Shown piece after piece: positions 39,838 to 48,264 of a DNA stretch of 64,000 bases; positions within the stretch are counted from its first letter, which is position 1, and every line of letters begins with the position of its first letter. The DNA comes from Streptomyces sp. WP-1. Its GTDB lineage: Bacteria > Actinomycetota > Actinomycetes > Streptomycetales > Streptomycetaceae. The position numbers and the translations under genes were made by a program. Below the pieces are notes generated by a model. That model saw nothing but the letters and a program-made list of their open reading frames with translations. It did not search any database and had not been told where the DNA came from. The DNA lies in contig NZ_CP123923.1 in NCBI RefSeq assembly GCF_030450125.1, forward strand, positions 6,519,501 to 6,583,500, given 5' to 3'.

Positions 39838-41256
39838 ATGTTCGATCCGGTCATAGCGCCCAGCGGTACGCTGCTCGGCCTGCTCCAGCGGGGCCGCGGC
39901 GACGGCACGCTGCACGCGCTCACCGCCCCCCGCGCGGAAGCGCTCGCGGCCCTGAACCACTGTGTGCTGCGCGATCCCCGCCACGACTGGCAGGTGGAGA
40001 ACCGCTCCCTCTACTACGCCCGGCTCTTCCTCGACCTGAACGGCGAACTGGACGCCGTCGAGGCCCACCTCTTCGACCCCGAGGACCACCTGGAGACGGA
40101 CGAGTCCCGCACCGGCCTGGCCCTCGCGGTGCTCGGCCACCTCGCCTCCTACGGCCGCCGGGACGCCCTCGACCTGCTGCGCCGGTACGCCGCCCGGGGC
40201 GCCAACTGGGCCTGGGCGCTGGACGAACTGGCGCTGCGCGACGACGACGCGGGGCTGCGCGCCCTCGCCGCTCCCGTGCTGGCCCGGTTCCCCGCCGACC
40301 CCGAGGGCGAGGCCGAGCTGGCCACCGTCGTGCGCGACGCCTTCGAACCCCGGCCCTGGCGGCTGTGGGCCGAGGATCCGCGCGACGGCATCGGCGCCCG
40401 GGTGCGGGCCGCCCACGAGTCCGGATGTTTCGACCGCTGGCAGCGGCAGATGCGGCCGACCGGGCCCCGCCCCGGCTGGAGCGTGCGCGCCGTCTTCGAG
40501 TGGGCCCAGCAGGGCCTCGACCGGGGCGCCGCCCTCCATGTGCCCGCCGCCCGCTGTCTGGTCGCCGTGGCCGGACCCGAGGACCGGCCGGAGATCCTGC
40601 TGGCCGCCCGCGCCGGCACCGACGGGGCCCGCTGCACCGCCCTGCGCTATCTCGCGGACAGCGGTGATCTTGAGGCGCTCGATCTGGTCGAGGCCGCGGT
40701 CGCCGACGGCACCGAGGTCGTCGTGGAGGCGGCCGTCGACGCCTTCGAACGGATGCGCACTGTCGCCGCCGTGGACCGCGCCCGTGGCTGGGCCCAGCGC
40801 CCCGACGTGCTCGGCGCCGCCGCCGGCCGCGTCCTCGCCTGCCGCGGCGGCGCCCAGGACAGCCCGCTCGTGCTCGGCGCCCTGCGCGAGGCCGTGCGCG
40901 GCGAGGGCCCCGACGCGCCCACGCTGTGGACCCTGGTCGACGGCGCGGGACGCCTCGGCATCGGCTGCGCGGCGCCGGTGCTGCGCCATGTCTACCGCGA
41001 GACCGCCTCCTCCCATCTCCGCGGCCGCGCCGCCCGCGCCCTCGCCGCCACCGATCCCTCCTTCGCCACCGGCTTCGCCGTCGAATGCCTCTGGGACTGC
41101 GAGGAGACCACCCGCGAACTCGCCGCCCGGCACGCCGAGACCGGCGACAACCGGGTCGTCGAACGCCTCCGCCGCCTCGCCGCCGACCCGGCCGAGGAGG
41201 ACGAGGTCCAGACGGCGGTCCGCAGCCGCTTCGGGCCGGACATGTCGGCGGGCTGA
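39838..41256 (+). CDS. HEAT-repeat protein
   Basis: A 472-residue helical protein. The start MFDPVIAPSGTLLGLLQRGRGDGT is followed by a series of HEAT-type helix pairs (ALDLLRRYAARGANWAWALDELALRDDDAGLRALAAPVLARF; GARCTALRYLADSGDLEALDLVEAAVADGTEVVVEAAVDAFERM; HLRGRAARALAATDPSFATGFAVECL). It is probably a scaffold; function is unknown. I chose ATG at 39838; GTG at 39823 (adding MRLFP) is an alternative coupled by GTGA to the preceding tiny ORF. The gap 39538-39837 otherwise holds only the two leader ORFs. Confidence 0.78.
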   Translation: MFDPVIAPSGTLLGLLQRGRGDGTLHALTAPRAEALAALNHCVLRDPRHDWQVENRSLYYARLFLDLNGELDAVEAHLFDPEDHLETDESRTGLALAVLGHLASYGRRDALDLLRRYAARGANWAWALDELALRDDDAGLRALAAPVLARFPADPEGEAELATVVRDAFEPRPWRLWAEDPRDGIGARVRAAHESGCFDRWQRQMRPTGPRPGWSVRAVFEWAQQGLDRGAALHVPAARCLVAVAGPEDRPEILLAARAGTDGARCTALRYLADSGDLEALDLVEAAVADGTEVVVEAAVDAFERMRTVAAVDRARGWAQRPDVLGAAAGRVLACRGGAQDSPLVLGALREAVRGEGPDAPTLWTLVDGAGRLGIGCAAPVLRHVYRETASSHLRGRAARALAATDPSFATGFAVECLWDCEETTRELAARHAETGDNRVVERLRRLAADPAEEDEVQTAVRSRFGPDMSAG

Positions 41257-41277
41257 CGAGGGGGCCCGCGCACGGCG

Positions 41278-41380
41278 TAGGTCGGGACGGGCCCGCGTAC
41301 GTGGTACGTCGAGACGGGCGTGCGTGGTACGTCGTGACGAGCCCGCGTACGCCGTACGTCAGGACGGGCTCGCGTACTCG
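41278..41380. repeat. Degenerate 23-27-bp tandem repeat
   Basis: Four adjoining units begin TAGGTCGGGACGGGCC, TACGTCGAGACGGGCG, TACGTCGTGACGAGCC and TACGTCAGGACGGGCT (starts at 41278, 41305, 41328 and 41355). The rest of 41257-41583 shows no gene; it is the spacer between the HEAT-repeat and glycosyltransferase genes. Confidence 0.75.
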
Positions 41381-41583
41381 ACACGCGCCGGCGCACACGA
41401 CCGGCGCGCCCGCCCCTGGCACGAACGCCGGGGGCCCTGGATGAACGCCGGGTGACCCCCGGACCAGCGCCCCGTGGCCGCTGCCCCGCCCGTCCGGCGG
41501 CGGAGTCCAACGCTCATGGGACGTTCCCCGCGCGGAAAGATCGACGTTGACGCGGCCACGTCCGGCGCGGCGACAACACCCGT

Positions 41584-42711
41584 ATGCGTGTCGTCATCGT
41601 GACCGAATCCTTTCCCCCCGATGTGAACGGCGTGGCCCACTGCGCGCTCCAGACCGCCCGGCACCTCGTAGATCGCGGTCACCACCCGCTCGTCGTCGCC
41701 CCCGCCCCGTCCCCCGGCACCGGCCCCGACACGGACGCCCCCTGTCCGGTCGTCCGGGTCCCCTCCCTCCCGCTCCCCGGCTACCCGCAGGTCCGCGTCG
41801 CCCTCCCCAGCCGGCGCCTGGCCGCGGCCCTGGTGACGCACCGGCCCGATGTGGTGCACCTCGCCAGCCCCTTCGTCCTCGGCGCCCGGGGGATGGCGGC
41901 GGCCGCCCGGCTCGGCCTGCCCGCCGTGGCCGTCTACCAGACCGACCTCGCCGGTTACGCCCGCACCTACATGGGCGCCGGGGAGGCCGCCGCCTGGCGC
42001 CGGATCCGCGCCGTGCACGCCGCCGCCGACCGCACCCTCGCCCCCTCCACCGCCGCCCTGGGCGACCTGGAGACGCACGGGGTGCCCCGGGTGCGGCTGT
42101 GGCCGCGGGGCGTGGACACCGTACGGTTCCGGCCGGACCGCCGTGACGAGGCGCTGCGCCGGGAACTCGCCCCAGGCGGTGAGCTGCTCGTCGGCTACGT
42201 CGGCCGGCTCGCCCCCGAGAAGCACGTCGAACTGCTCGCCGGTGTCACCGCCCTGGACGGCGTCAGGCTCGTGGTCGTCGGCGACGGACCCAGCCACGCC
42301 CACCTGACCGAGGCGCTGCCCGGCGCCGCCTTCCTCGGCCGCCGTACCGGCGACGAACTGGCGCGGATCTTCGCCTCGCTGGACGTGTTCGCGCACACCG
42401 GACCGTTCGAGACCTTCTGCCAGACCGTGCAGGAGGCCATGGCCAGCGGCGTCCCGGTCGTCGCGCCGGCCGTCGGCGGGCCGCTGGACCTGGTCCACCA
42501 CGGCCGTACCGGACTGCTGGTGCCGCCGCGCGACGCCGAGGCCGTACGGGACGCCGTGCGCTGTCTGGCCGAGGACCCCGCGCGCCGGGGCGCGTTCGGC
42601 GCCGCCGCCCGCGCCCTGGTCGAGGGCCGCACCTGGGCCGCCGTGGGCGACCGGCTGATCGGACACTACGAGGACGTGCTCGCCGGGCGCCGGACGGCGG
42701 TGGCGGCATGA
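41584..42711 (+). CDS. GT4-family glycosyltransferase (GDP-mannose-dependent type)
   Basis: A 375-residue GT-B enzyme. VIVTESFPPDVNGVAHCALQTARHLVDRGH is the donor/acceptor N-terminal domain; VVHLASPFVLGARGMAAAARLGLPAVAVYQTDLAGYARTY resembles mannosyltransferases of the MgtA/PimB group; LLVGYVGRLAPEKHVELL and the E-x(7)-E motif FETFCQTVQEAMASGVPVVAP are the GT4 catalytic blocks. It likely adds mannose to a lipid or polymer at the inner face of the membrane. It overlaps the second glycosyltransferase by ATGA, in a three-gene operon with an SGNH hydrolase. Confidence 0.87.
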   Translation: MRVVIVTESFPPDVNGVAHCALQTARHLVDRGHHPLVVAPAPSPGTGPDTDAPCPVVRVPSLPLPGYPQVRVALPSRRLAAALVTHRPDVVHLASPFVLGARGMAAAARLGLPAVAVYQTDLAGYARTYMGAGEAAAWRRIRAVHAAADRTLAPSTAALGDLETHGVPRVRLWPRGVDTVRFRPDRRDEALRRELAPGGELLVGYVGRLAPEKHVELLAGVTALDGVRLVVVGDGPSHAHLTEALPGAAFLGRRTGDELARIFASLDVFAHTGPFETFCQTVQEAMASGVPVVAPAVGGPLDLVHHGRTGLLVPPRDAEAVRDAVRCLAEDPARRGAFGAAARALVEGRTWAAVGDRLIGHYEDVLAGRRTAVAA

Positions 42712-43979
42712 CCGGCACCACCGGCACCACCGGCACCACCGGCACCACCGGCGCGACCGGCATGGCCGATGCGAGTGGTGCGATCGCCCGGCCGCTGCGG
42801 ATCGTCCGGCTCGCCAACTTCGTCGCACCCGCCTCCGGTGGCCTGCGCACCGCCCTGCGCGAACTGGGCAAGGGCTTCCTGGCGGCGGGCCACGAACCGG
42901 TGCTGATCGTGCCCGGTGACCGGCACACCGACACCGACACCGAGCAGGGCCGCGTCATCACGCTGCCCGGACCGCTGCTCCCCGGCACCGGCGGCTACCG
43001 CGTGCTGACCGACAGGCGCCGCCTCGCCGCCCTCCTGGAGGGCCTCGGCCCCGACCGGCTGGAGGTCTCCGACCGCACCACCCTGCGCTGGACCGGCCGC
43101 TGGGCCCGCCGGGCGCGGGTGCCCGCCGTGATGGTCTCCCACGAGACCGCCGACGGCGTGCTGCGCACCTGGGGCCTGCCCGAGCACCTCTCCAGGCGGG
43201 CCGCGGACGCCCTCAACACCCGTACCGCGCACGTCTATTCACGCGTGGTGTGCACCACCGAGTACGCCGAGCGCGAGTTCGCCCGGATCGGCGCGCGCAA
43301 TGTCGTACGCGCCCCCCTGGGCGTCGACCTGACGGCCCGCCACCCCGCGCTGCGCGACCCCGGCGTGCGCGCACGGCACGCGCGCGGGGGAGAGACGCTG
43401 CTGGTGATGTGCTCCCGGCTGTCCGTGGAGAAGCGCCCCGGCACCGCGCTCGACACCCTGGAGGCGCTGATACGACGCGGACGGCCGGCGGTGCTGGTGG
43501 TCGCGGGGGACGGGCCGCTGCGGGGCCGCCTCAAGCAGCGCGCCCGGGAACGGGGGCTGCCGGTGACCTTCCTCGGGCACCTCTCCGACCGGGCCGCGCT
43601 CGGCGCGCTCCAGGCCGGTGCCGATCTCGCGCTCGCCCCCGGACCCGCCGAGACCTTCGGGCTCGCCGCGCTGGAGGCGATGGCCTGCGGCACGCCCGTG
43701 GTGGTCAGCGCCTCCTCCGCGCTGCCCGAGGTCATCGGGTCGGCCGGGGCGACCGCCGCCGACCACGGGGAGGCGTTCGCCGACGCCGTCGAACTGCTCC
43801 TGGACCGGCCCGAGTCCGAGCGCCGGGAGGCGGCACGCGCGCGGGCCGAGTGCTTCGGCTGGAGCACGGCCGTGGAGGCGTTCCTCGCCGCCCACGACAC
43901 CCAGGTGCTGGACCGCGCCGGGCGCCCTGCGGACGGCCGCGACGGCAGCCGCCGGGGGGTCCCGGAGGGCGTGGCATGA
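42708..43979 (+). CDS. GT4-family glycosyltransferase with TGT-repeat N-terminus
   Basis: A 423-residue GT-B enzyme. IVRLANFVAPASGGLRTALRELGKGFLAAGHEPVLI, APLGVDLTARHP, LLVMCSRLSVEKRPGTALDTLEALI and the catalytic FGLAALEAMACGTPVVVS are GT4 motifs. The first 18 residues (TGTTGTTGTTGTTGATG) come from a 9-bp repeat; an in-frame ATG at 42762 would remove them. The tail is polar and not conserved. It overlaps both neighbours by ATGA, which argues for a shared glycolipid or surface-glycan pathway. Confidence 0.85.
   Translation: MTGTTGTTGTTGTTGATGMADASGAIARPLRIVRLANFVAPASGGLRTALRELGKGFLAAGHEPVLIVPGDRHTDTDTEQGRVITLPGPLLPGTGGYRVLTDRRRLAALLEGLGPDRLEVSDRTTLRWTGRWARRARVPAVMVSHETADGVLRTWGLPEHLSRRAADALNTRTAHVYSRVVCTTEYAEREFARIGARNVVRAPLGVDLTARHPALRDPGVRARHARGGETLLVMCSRLSVEKRPGTALDTLEALIRRGRPAVLVVAGDGPLRGRLKQRARERGLPVTFLGHLSDRAALGALQAGADLALAPGPAETFGLAALEAMACGTPVVVSASSALPEVIGSAGATAADHGEAFADAVELLLDRPESERREAARARAECFGWSTAVEAFLAAHDTQVLDRAGRPADGRDGSRRGVPEGVA
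42711..42764 (+). repeat. 9-bp tandem repeat at the start of a glycosyltransferase gene
   Basis: ACCGGCACC occurs four times in a row (42711-42746), followed by two variant units. It begins directly after the ATG and preserves the reading frame whatever the copy number. Confidence 0.85.
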
Positions 43980-44935
43980 GACCCGTCCGCTTCGTCGCCC
44001 TCGGGGACTCCCTGACCGAGGGCGTGGGCGACATCACCGGGGACGGCCCGCGCGGCTGGGCCGCGCTGCTCGCGCCCACGCTCGGCGCGGGCACGCGGTT
44101 CACCAACCTCGCGGTCAGCGGCGCGCAGACCCGGGACGTACTGGAACGGCAGACCCCGGCCGCCCTCGCGCTCCGCCCCGACCTGGTCGCGGTGGTCGTC
44201 GGCGTCAACGACACCCTGCGCCACACCTTCGACCTCCACGCGGTGGCCGCCCGCCTCGACCAGGTCTACGCGGCCTGCGCCGGCGGGGGCGCCACCCTGC
44301 TCACCGCCTGCCTGCCCGACCCCGGCGCGCTGCTCGGCCTGCCGGGCGCCCTGGCCGCACCGCTGGCCCGCCGCCAGCGCGGGGTCAACGCGGTCGTGCA
44401 CGCCCTGTCCGACCGGTACGGCGCCGTGCACCTGCACGCCTGCGACGACGGCTGGATCGCCGACCGGACCCTGTGGAGCGCGGACCGGCTGCACCCCGGC
44501 GAACGCGGCCACCGGCAGTTCGCCCGGCGCTTCCACGCCCTGCTCACCGAGACGGGCCACGCGAGCGGTGCACCGCCTTCGGCCGAACCGGAGTTCCCCG
44601 CCCCGACCCGGGCGGCGAACCTGCTGTGGCTGGCCACCGCCGGCACCGCCTGGGTGGCCCGGCGCTGCCGGGACCTGCTGCCCCAACTGCTGCGGCTCGC
44701 CGCGGACGAACTGCGCCACAGCGCCCGGGGCACCGGCGCCGATCTCGACCTGGCCGCGTCGGCCGCGCTCGCCGCCGCCCTGGCCGCGCTTCCGGAGCGG
44801 GGCCCGGCCGGTGCCCGTGCCCCGGCGGGCCCCCGGCAGCGCGCCGCACTGCCCGATTCCGGCCCGACCGGGCACCGGCAGCGCGCCGTACTGCCTGATT
44901 CCGGCCCGCTCGACCTGGAGGTCGGTATCAGCTGA
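43976..44935 (+). CDS. SGNH/GDSL hydrolase
   Basis: A 319-residue protein. The first 200 residues are an SGNH hydrolase: block I FVALGDSLTEGVGD with the catalytic Ser, LAVSGAQTRDVL (Gly block), VVVGVNDTL (Asn) and DRLHPGERGHRQFARRFH (catalytic Asp-x-x-His). No signal peptide is visible. It probably deacylates a glycolipid or sugar made by the two upstream glycosyltransferases. The C-terminal 110 residues are Ala/Arg-rich and end in a 14-residue repeat (RQRAALPDSGP, RQRAVLPDSGP). The 3' end overlaps the convergent TetR gene by 8 bp. Confidence 0.85.
   Translation: MRPVRFVALGDSLTEGVGDITGDGPRGWAALLAPTLGAGTRFTNLAVSGAQTRDVLERQTPAALALRPDLVAVVVGVNDTLRHTFDLHAVAARLDQVYAACAGGGATLLTACLPDPGALLGLPGALAAPLARRQRGVNAVVHALSDRYGAVHLHACDDGWIADRTLWSADRLHPGERGHRQFARRFHALLTETGHASGAPPSAEPEFPAPTRAANLLWLATAGTAWVARRCRDLLPQLLRLAADELRHSARGTGADLDLAASAALAAALAALPERGPAGARAPAGPRQRAALPDSGPTGHRQRAVLPDSGPLDLEVGIS
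44833..44910 (+). repeat. 42-bp tandem duplication at the 3' end of the SGNH gene
   Basis: CCGGCAGCGCGCCG at 44833 recurs at 44875 with the following TACTGCC-GATTCCGGCCCG conserved, encoding the C-terminal RQRA-LPDSGP repeat. Confidence 0.7.
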
Positions 44936-45605
44936 CCCCGGGCCCGGCCGCCGGGCGGGCGCCGTCCGACTCGGCCGGGGTCAGCGACCGCAGGATCAGG
45001 GACAGGCCGTGGTCGAAGCGTTCGTCGAAGTCGATGTCCTCCAGATGCGTGGCCACCCGGCTCAGCGACGGGAAGTCGCCCCCCGCGAGGGCGGTGCTCA
45101 GCGTGTGCTCGCGCGCGTCGCCCAGGGCCTGCTGCTCCTGGGTGAGCGCGAGCGTCAGATAGAGCACCGTCCAGAAGGTCCAGGCCGCGTCCCGCTCGGA
45201 CAGGCCGCCGTCGAGCAGCGCCTCCATCATGGTGTCCGCGTAGCGCAGGGTGCCCGGTTCGGCCGCGTAGGTGCCCGTGACCAGCGCGGCGCCGTCCCGG
45301 TGCGCGAGCAGCGCGGCGCGGTAGCGGTGGGCCAGTTCGCGCACCCGGGCGCGCCAGTCCCCGGGCAGGCCGTCCAACGGCACCTCGGCGGCGATCGCGT
45401 CCGCCATCAGCTCCAGCAGCCGTGACTTGGTCTTGGCGTGCCACAGCACGGTGTTCATCCGCACGCCGAGCCGGTCGGCGGTGCCGCGCACCGAGACGGC
45501 CTCGGCACCGCGCTCGTCGAGCACGCCGAGGGCGGCCCGTACGACGGACTCCAGATCGAGCCTCGATCGGGTGGTTGTCTCATCCGCAGCTTGCTTCTTG
45601 GTCAC
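44928..45605 (-). CDS. TetR-family regulator (tetracycline-repressor-like C-terminal domain)
   Basis: A 225-residue repressor. The helix-turn-helix lies in LDLESVVRAALGVLDERGAEAVSVRGTADRLGVRMNTVLWHAKTKSRLLELMADAI (residues 15-70); the C-terminal ligand domain includes RVRELAHRYRAALLAHRDGAALVTGTYAAEP and the TetR_C-like pattern. The GTG start at 45605 lies inside one copy of a duplicated operator, so strong autoregulation is expected. It is divergent from a FAD monooxygenase, its presumed target, a layout common for resistance or tailoring hydroxylases. Confidence 0.88.
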   Translation of the reverse strand: MTKKQAADETTTRSRLDLESVVRAALGVLDERGAEAVSVRGTADRLGVRMNTVLWHAKTKSRLLELMADAIAAEVPLDGLPGDWRARVRELAHRYRAALLAHRDGAALVTGTYAAEPGTLRYADTMMEALLDGGLSERDAAWTFWTVLYLTLALTQEQQALGDAREHTLSTALAGGDFPSLSRVATHLEDIDFDERFDHGLSLILRSLTPAESDGARPAAGPGVS

Positions 45606-45613
45606 CGACCTAG
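45597..45613. promoter_or_regulatory. TetR operator copy 1 (imperfect)
   Basis: CTTGGTCACCGACCTAG, arms of 7 bp around ACC with one arm position changed. It covers the GTG start codon of the TetR gene. Confidence 0.75.
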
Positions 45614-45629
45614 TCTACTGAACATGCGC

Positions 45630-45646
45630 CTTGGTCACCGACCAAG
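45630..45646. promoter_or_regulatory. TetR operator copy 2 (perfect)
   Basis: CTTGGTCACCGACCAAG has perfect 7-bp arms and the same ACC centre as copy 1, 33 bp away (about three helical turns), so both sites lie on the same DNA face. Confidence 0.8.
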
Positions 45647-45679
45647 ACGTATGGACGGAGTATGCCCGAGGAGGGGTTC

Positions 45680-47227
45680 GTGGAGTTGACGGAGTTCATG
45701 GAGACGAAGACGGAGATGGAGATGGAGACGGTGCCGGAGCAGGTCGTTGTCGCGGGCGGCGGCCCGGTCGGCCTGTGGCTCGCGGCGGAACTGCGGCTGC
45801 GGGACGTGCCGGTGACCGTGCTGGAGGCGCGGCCGCAGCGCAGCCCGCACTCCCGCGCGCTCACCGTGCATCCGCGCACCCTGGAGGTGCTGGACTGCCG
45901 GGGCGTGGTCGAACCCTTCCTCGCGGAGGGGATGCGCATACCCAGCGGGCACTTCGCGGCGCTGAGCGAGCGGATGGACTTCCGGCCGCTGGACACCCCC
46001 TTCCCCTTCACCCTCTCGCTGCCCCAGGCCCGCACCGAGGAGCTGCTGGAGGAGCACGCGGTGCGCCACGGCGTGCGGATCCTGCGCGGCCACCGGGTCA
46101 CCGGGGTCGAGGCGGGCGCGGACGCGGTGGAGCTGACCGTCGAGGGCCCGGACGGTCCCTACCGGACCCGCGCCGCCTATGTGGTGGGCTGCGACGGCAC
46201 ACGCAGCGCGGTCCGGGAGTCGGCCGGGGTGGCCTTCCCCGGCACTCCGGCGACGCTGTGGGCCTGGATGGGCGATGTGGTGCTGGACGCGCCGCCGGCC
46301 ACTCCGGCGGTGAGCGGGCCGCGCGGGCAGCTGATGGTGTTCCCGCTGCCGGGCGGGGTGCACCGGGTGGTGGGCAATGATCCGGACACCCTGCGCCAGG
46401 AGCGGCCCGGCGAGCTGACCTTCGAGGAGCTGCGGACGCGGGTCACGGCCATAGCGGGCACCGACTTCGGCATGCGCGACCCCCGCTGGCTCTCCCGCTT
46501 CGGCAACGCCACCCGGCAGGCGGAGACCTACCGGCGCGGGCGGGTGCTGCTGGCCGGGGACGCCGCCCATATGCACTTCCCTGCGGGCGGCCCCGGGCTG
46601 AACGTGGGGGTGCAGGACGCCACCAACCTCGGCTGGAAGCTGGCCGCCGTCCTGCGGGGCACCGCCCCGGACGGCCTCCTCGACAGCTACCACGGCGAGC
46701 GCCATCCGGTCGGCGCCGAGCTGCTGCTCAACACCCGGGCGCAGACCGCCCTGATGACCACCTACGCCCCGGAAGGGCAGGCGCTGCGCGGGCTGCTCGG
46801 CGAATTCATCGCCACCGTGCCGGAGTTCAGCCGCACCCTCGCCGAGCGGATGTCCGGCCTCTCCGTGGTCTACCCCCCGGCCCAGGGCGCCCCGGCCCAT
46901 CCGCTGACCGGCCGTCGGGCCCCCGACCTCCGGTTCGCCGACGGGCGGCGGCTGTTCGAGCTGCTGCGCGGCGGCGACCGGGTCCTGCTGGACCTGAGCG
47001 GCAAGATGGCGGCGGGACTTCACGGCCGGACACCGGACACCGTCGTGCACACCGAACCGCTCGCCCCGCACGACCGGGACGCCTGGCGCGGGGTCACCGC
47101 GGCACTGATACGCCCCGACGGCCATGTCGCCTGGGCCGACGAGGAGACCGACCCGGAGACCCTCACCCGATCCGCGTCCGGGGCTCTCGCCGCTGTGACG
47201 GGTCAGGGGGCGCCGGCCGGGCGGTGA
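45680..47227 (+). CDS. FAD-dependent aromatic monooxygenase (PHBH/RdmE-like)
   Basis: A 515-residue flavoprotein hydroxylase. It has the three family motifs: VVVAGGGPVGLWLAAELRLRD (ADP-binding GxGxxG), VVGCDGTRSAVR (DG motif) and GRVLLAGDAAHMHFPAGGPGLN (GD motif). A C-terminal thioredoxin-like domain (HPLTGRRAPDLRF to the end) marks the phenol-hydroxylase/polyketide-hydroxylase group, which includes rifampicin monooxygenase and anthracycline hydroxylases. The GTG at 45680 has AGGAGG 5 bases upstream; ATG at 45662 is an alternative. The TetR partner suggests a xenobiotic or antibiotic substrate; this is inferred. Confidence 0.87.
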   Translation: MELTEFMETKTEMEMETVPEQVVVAGGGPVGLWLAAELRLRDVPVTVLEARPQRSPHSRALTVHPRTLEVLDCRGVVEPFLAEGMRIPSGHFAALSERMDFRPLDTPFPFTLSLPQARTEELLEEHAVRHGVRILRGHRVTGVEAGADAVELTVEGPDGPYRTRAAYVVGCDGTRSAVRESAGVAFPGTPATLWAWMGDVVLDAPPATPAVSGPRGQLMVFPLPGGVHRVVGNDPDTLRQERPGELTFEELRTRVTAIAGTDFGMRDPRWLSRFGNATRQAETYRRGRVLLAGDAAHMHFPAGGPGLNVGVQDATNLGWKLAAVLRGTAPDGLLDSYHGERHPVGAELLLNTRAQTALMTTYAPEGQALRGLLGEFIATVPEFSRTLAERMSGLSVVYPPAQGAPAHPLTGRRAPDLRFADGRRLFELLRGGDRVLLDLSGKMAAGLHGRTPDTVVHTEPLAPHDRDAWRGVTAALIRPDGHVAWADEETDPETLTRSASGALAAVTGQGAPAGR

Positions 47228-47394
47228 CGCGGGGGAGGCGCGGGCGCCGTGCGCCCGGGGCACCGGTCTCGGCGGCGTCGCAGAGGTGTCGGCGCCGCCT
47301 GCCGGGCGGGCCCGCGCCATCCGCCGTCCCTCCGGGGGCGGGCCGCCTTGTAGCCGGTGAGGCCCCGCCCCGCCCTGCCCCTTCCCGTCCGCCG

Positions 47395-48264
47395 TCAGCG
47401 TCCTCGCACCGGCACGAAGCGCAGAGGCGTTCCCGGTGCCGCCTGGGCCGCCGCCGGGAGGTCGGCGGGGTGGACCACGGCGATCACCGGGTAGCCCCCG
47501 GTGGTCGGGTGGTCGGCCAGGAAGACCACCGGGCGGCCGTCCGGCGGTACCTGTACGGCGCCCAGCACCATGCCCTCGCTGGGCAGTTCGTCCCCGCGGG
47601 CGCGTTCCAGCGGGGGGCCCTCGGTGCGCAGGCCGATGCGGTTGCTCGCCGGGGACACCCGGTAGGCGCGCGCGGTCAGGTCGTACCGGCCGCGTGTGGT
47701 GAACCAGTCCGCGCGCGGACCCGGCGTCACCCGGAGCACGAGTTCGGCCGGCGGGCCCGGCTGCGGGGCCGTGTCCAGGTGCGCGGGCGGTCCGGCCGGG
47801 CGGCCGAGCGGCAGCACCGTGCCCTCGGCGAGCGGGGGAGGCCCGAGGCCGGACAGCAGATCGGTGGCGCGGCTGCCGAGCACCGGCTCGACGGTGACGC
47901 CACCGCGCACGGCGACATAGCCGCGCACCCCCGCCGACACCGCGCCCACCTCCAGGAGCGCACCGGCGGGCACCGGCACGGGCGCGCCCCACGCCGCCGG
48001 GCGGCCGCCGACCGCCACCGGGCAGGGCGCCCCGCCGACCGCCACGGTCACCGTCGAACGGGGGCGCAGCGCACACCCGTCGAGCGTCGTCTCCAGCACC
48101 GCGGCGTCCGGCCCGTTCCCCACCAGCCGGTTGACGAGCGCCGCCGCGGGCGGATCCAGCGCCCCCGAGCGGGGCACCCCCAGATGCGCGTACCCGGGCC
48201 GCCCGAGGTCCTGCACGGTGGTCAGCATCCCGGGCCTTACGACGACGAGCGCACGGTCGGTCAT
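47395..48264 (-). CDS. pxpC: 5-oxoprolinase subunit C (KipA/biotin-dependent carboxyltransferase-like)
   Basis: A 289-residue protein. LVVVRPGMLTTVQDLGRPGYAHLGVPRSGALDPPAAALVNRLVGN is the diagnostic opening of the AHS2/KipA family; GELSGGMVLG-like PSEGMVLGAVQVPPDGRPVVFLADHPTTGGYPVIAVV closes it. With PxpA and PxpB it forms the ATP-dependent prokaryotic 5-oxoprolinase that opens pyroglutamate to glutamate. Its ATG overlaps the pxpB stop (ATGA), and it is the last gene of the operon. Confidence 0.93.
   Translation of the reverse strand: MTDRALVVVRPGMLTTVQDLGRPGYAHLGVPRSGALDPPAAALVNRLVGNGPDAAVLETTLDGCALRPRSTVTVAVGGAPCPVAVGGRPAAWGAPVPVPAGALLEVGAVSAGVRGYVAVRGGVTVEPVLGSRATDLLSGLGPPPLAEGTVLPLGRPAGPPAHLDTAPQPGPPAELVLRVTPGPRADWFTTRGRYDLTARAYRVSPASNRIGLRTEGPPLERARGDELPSEGMVLGAVQVPPDGRPVVFLADHPTTGGYPVIAVVHPADLPAAAQAAPGTPLRFVPVRGR

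Noticed and set aside
42762..43979. Phase-variable glycosyltransferase controlled by the 9-bp repeat
   Set aside because: A 9-bp unit cannot shift the frame, so on/off switching by slippage is not expected.
45662..45679. ATG at 45662 as the start of the FAD monooxygenase
   Set aside because: Its GGAG is only 2 bases away, whereas GTG at 45680 has AGGAGG at a proper distance; kept as an alternative only.
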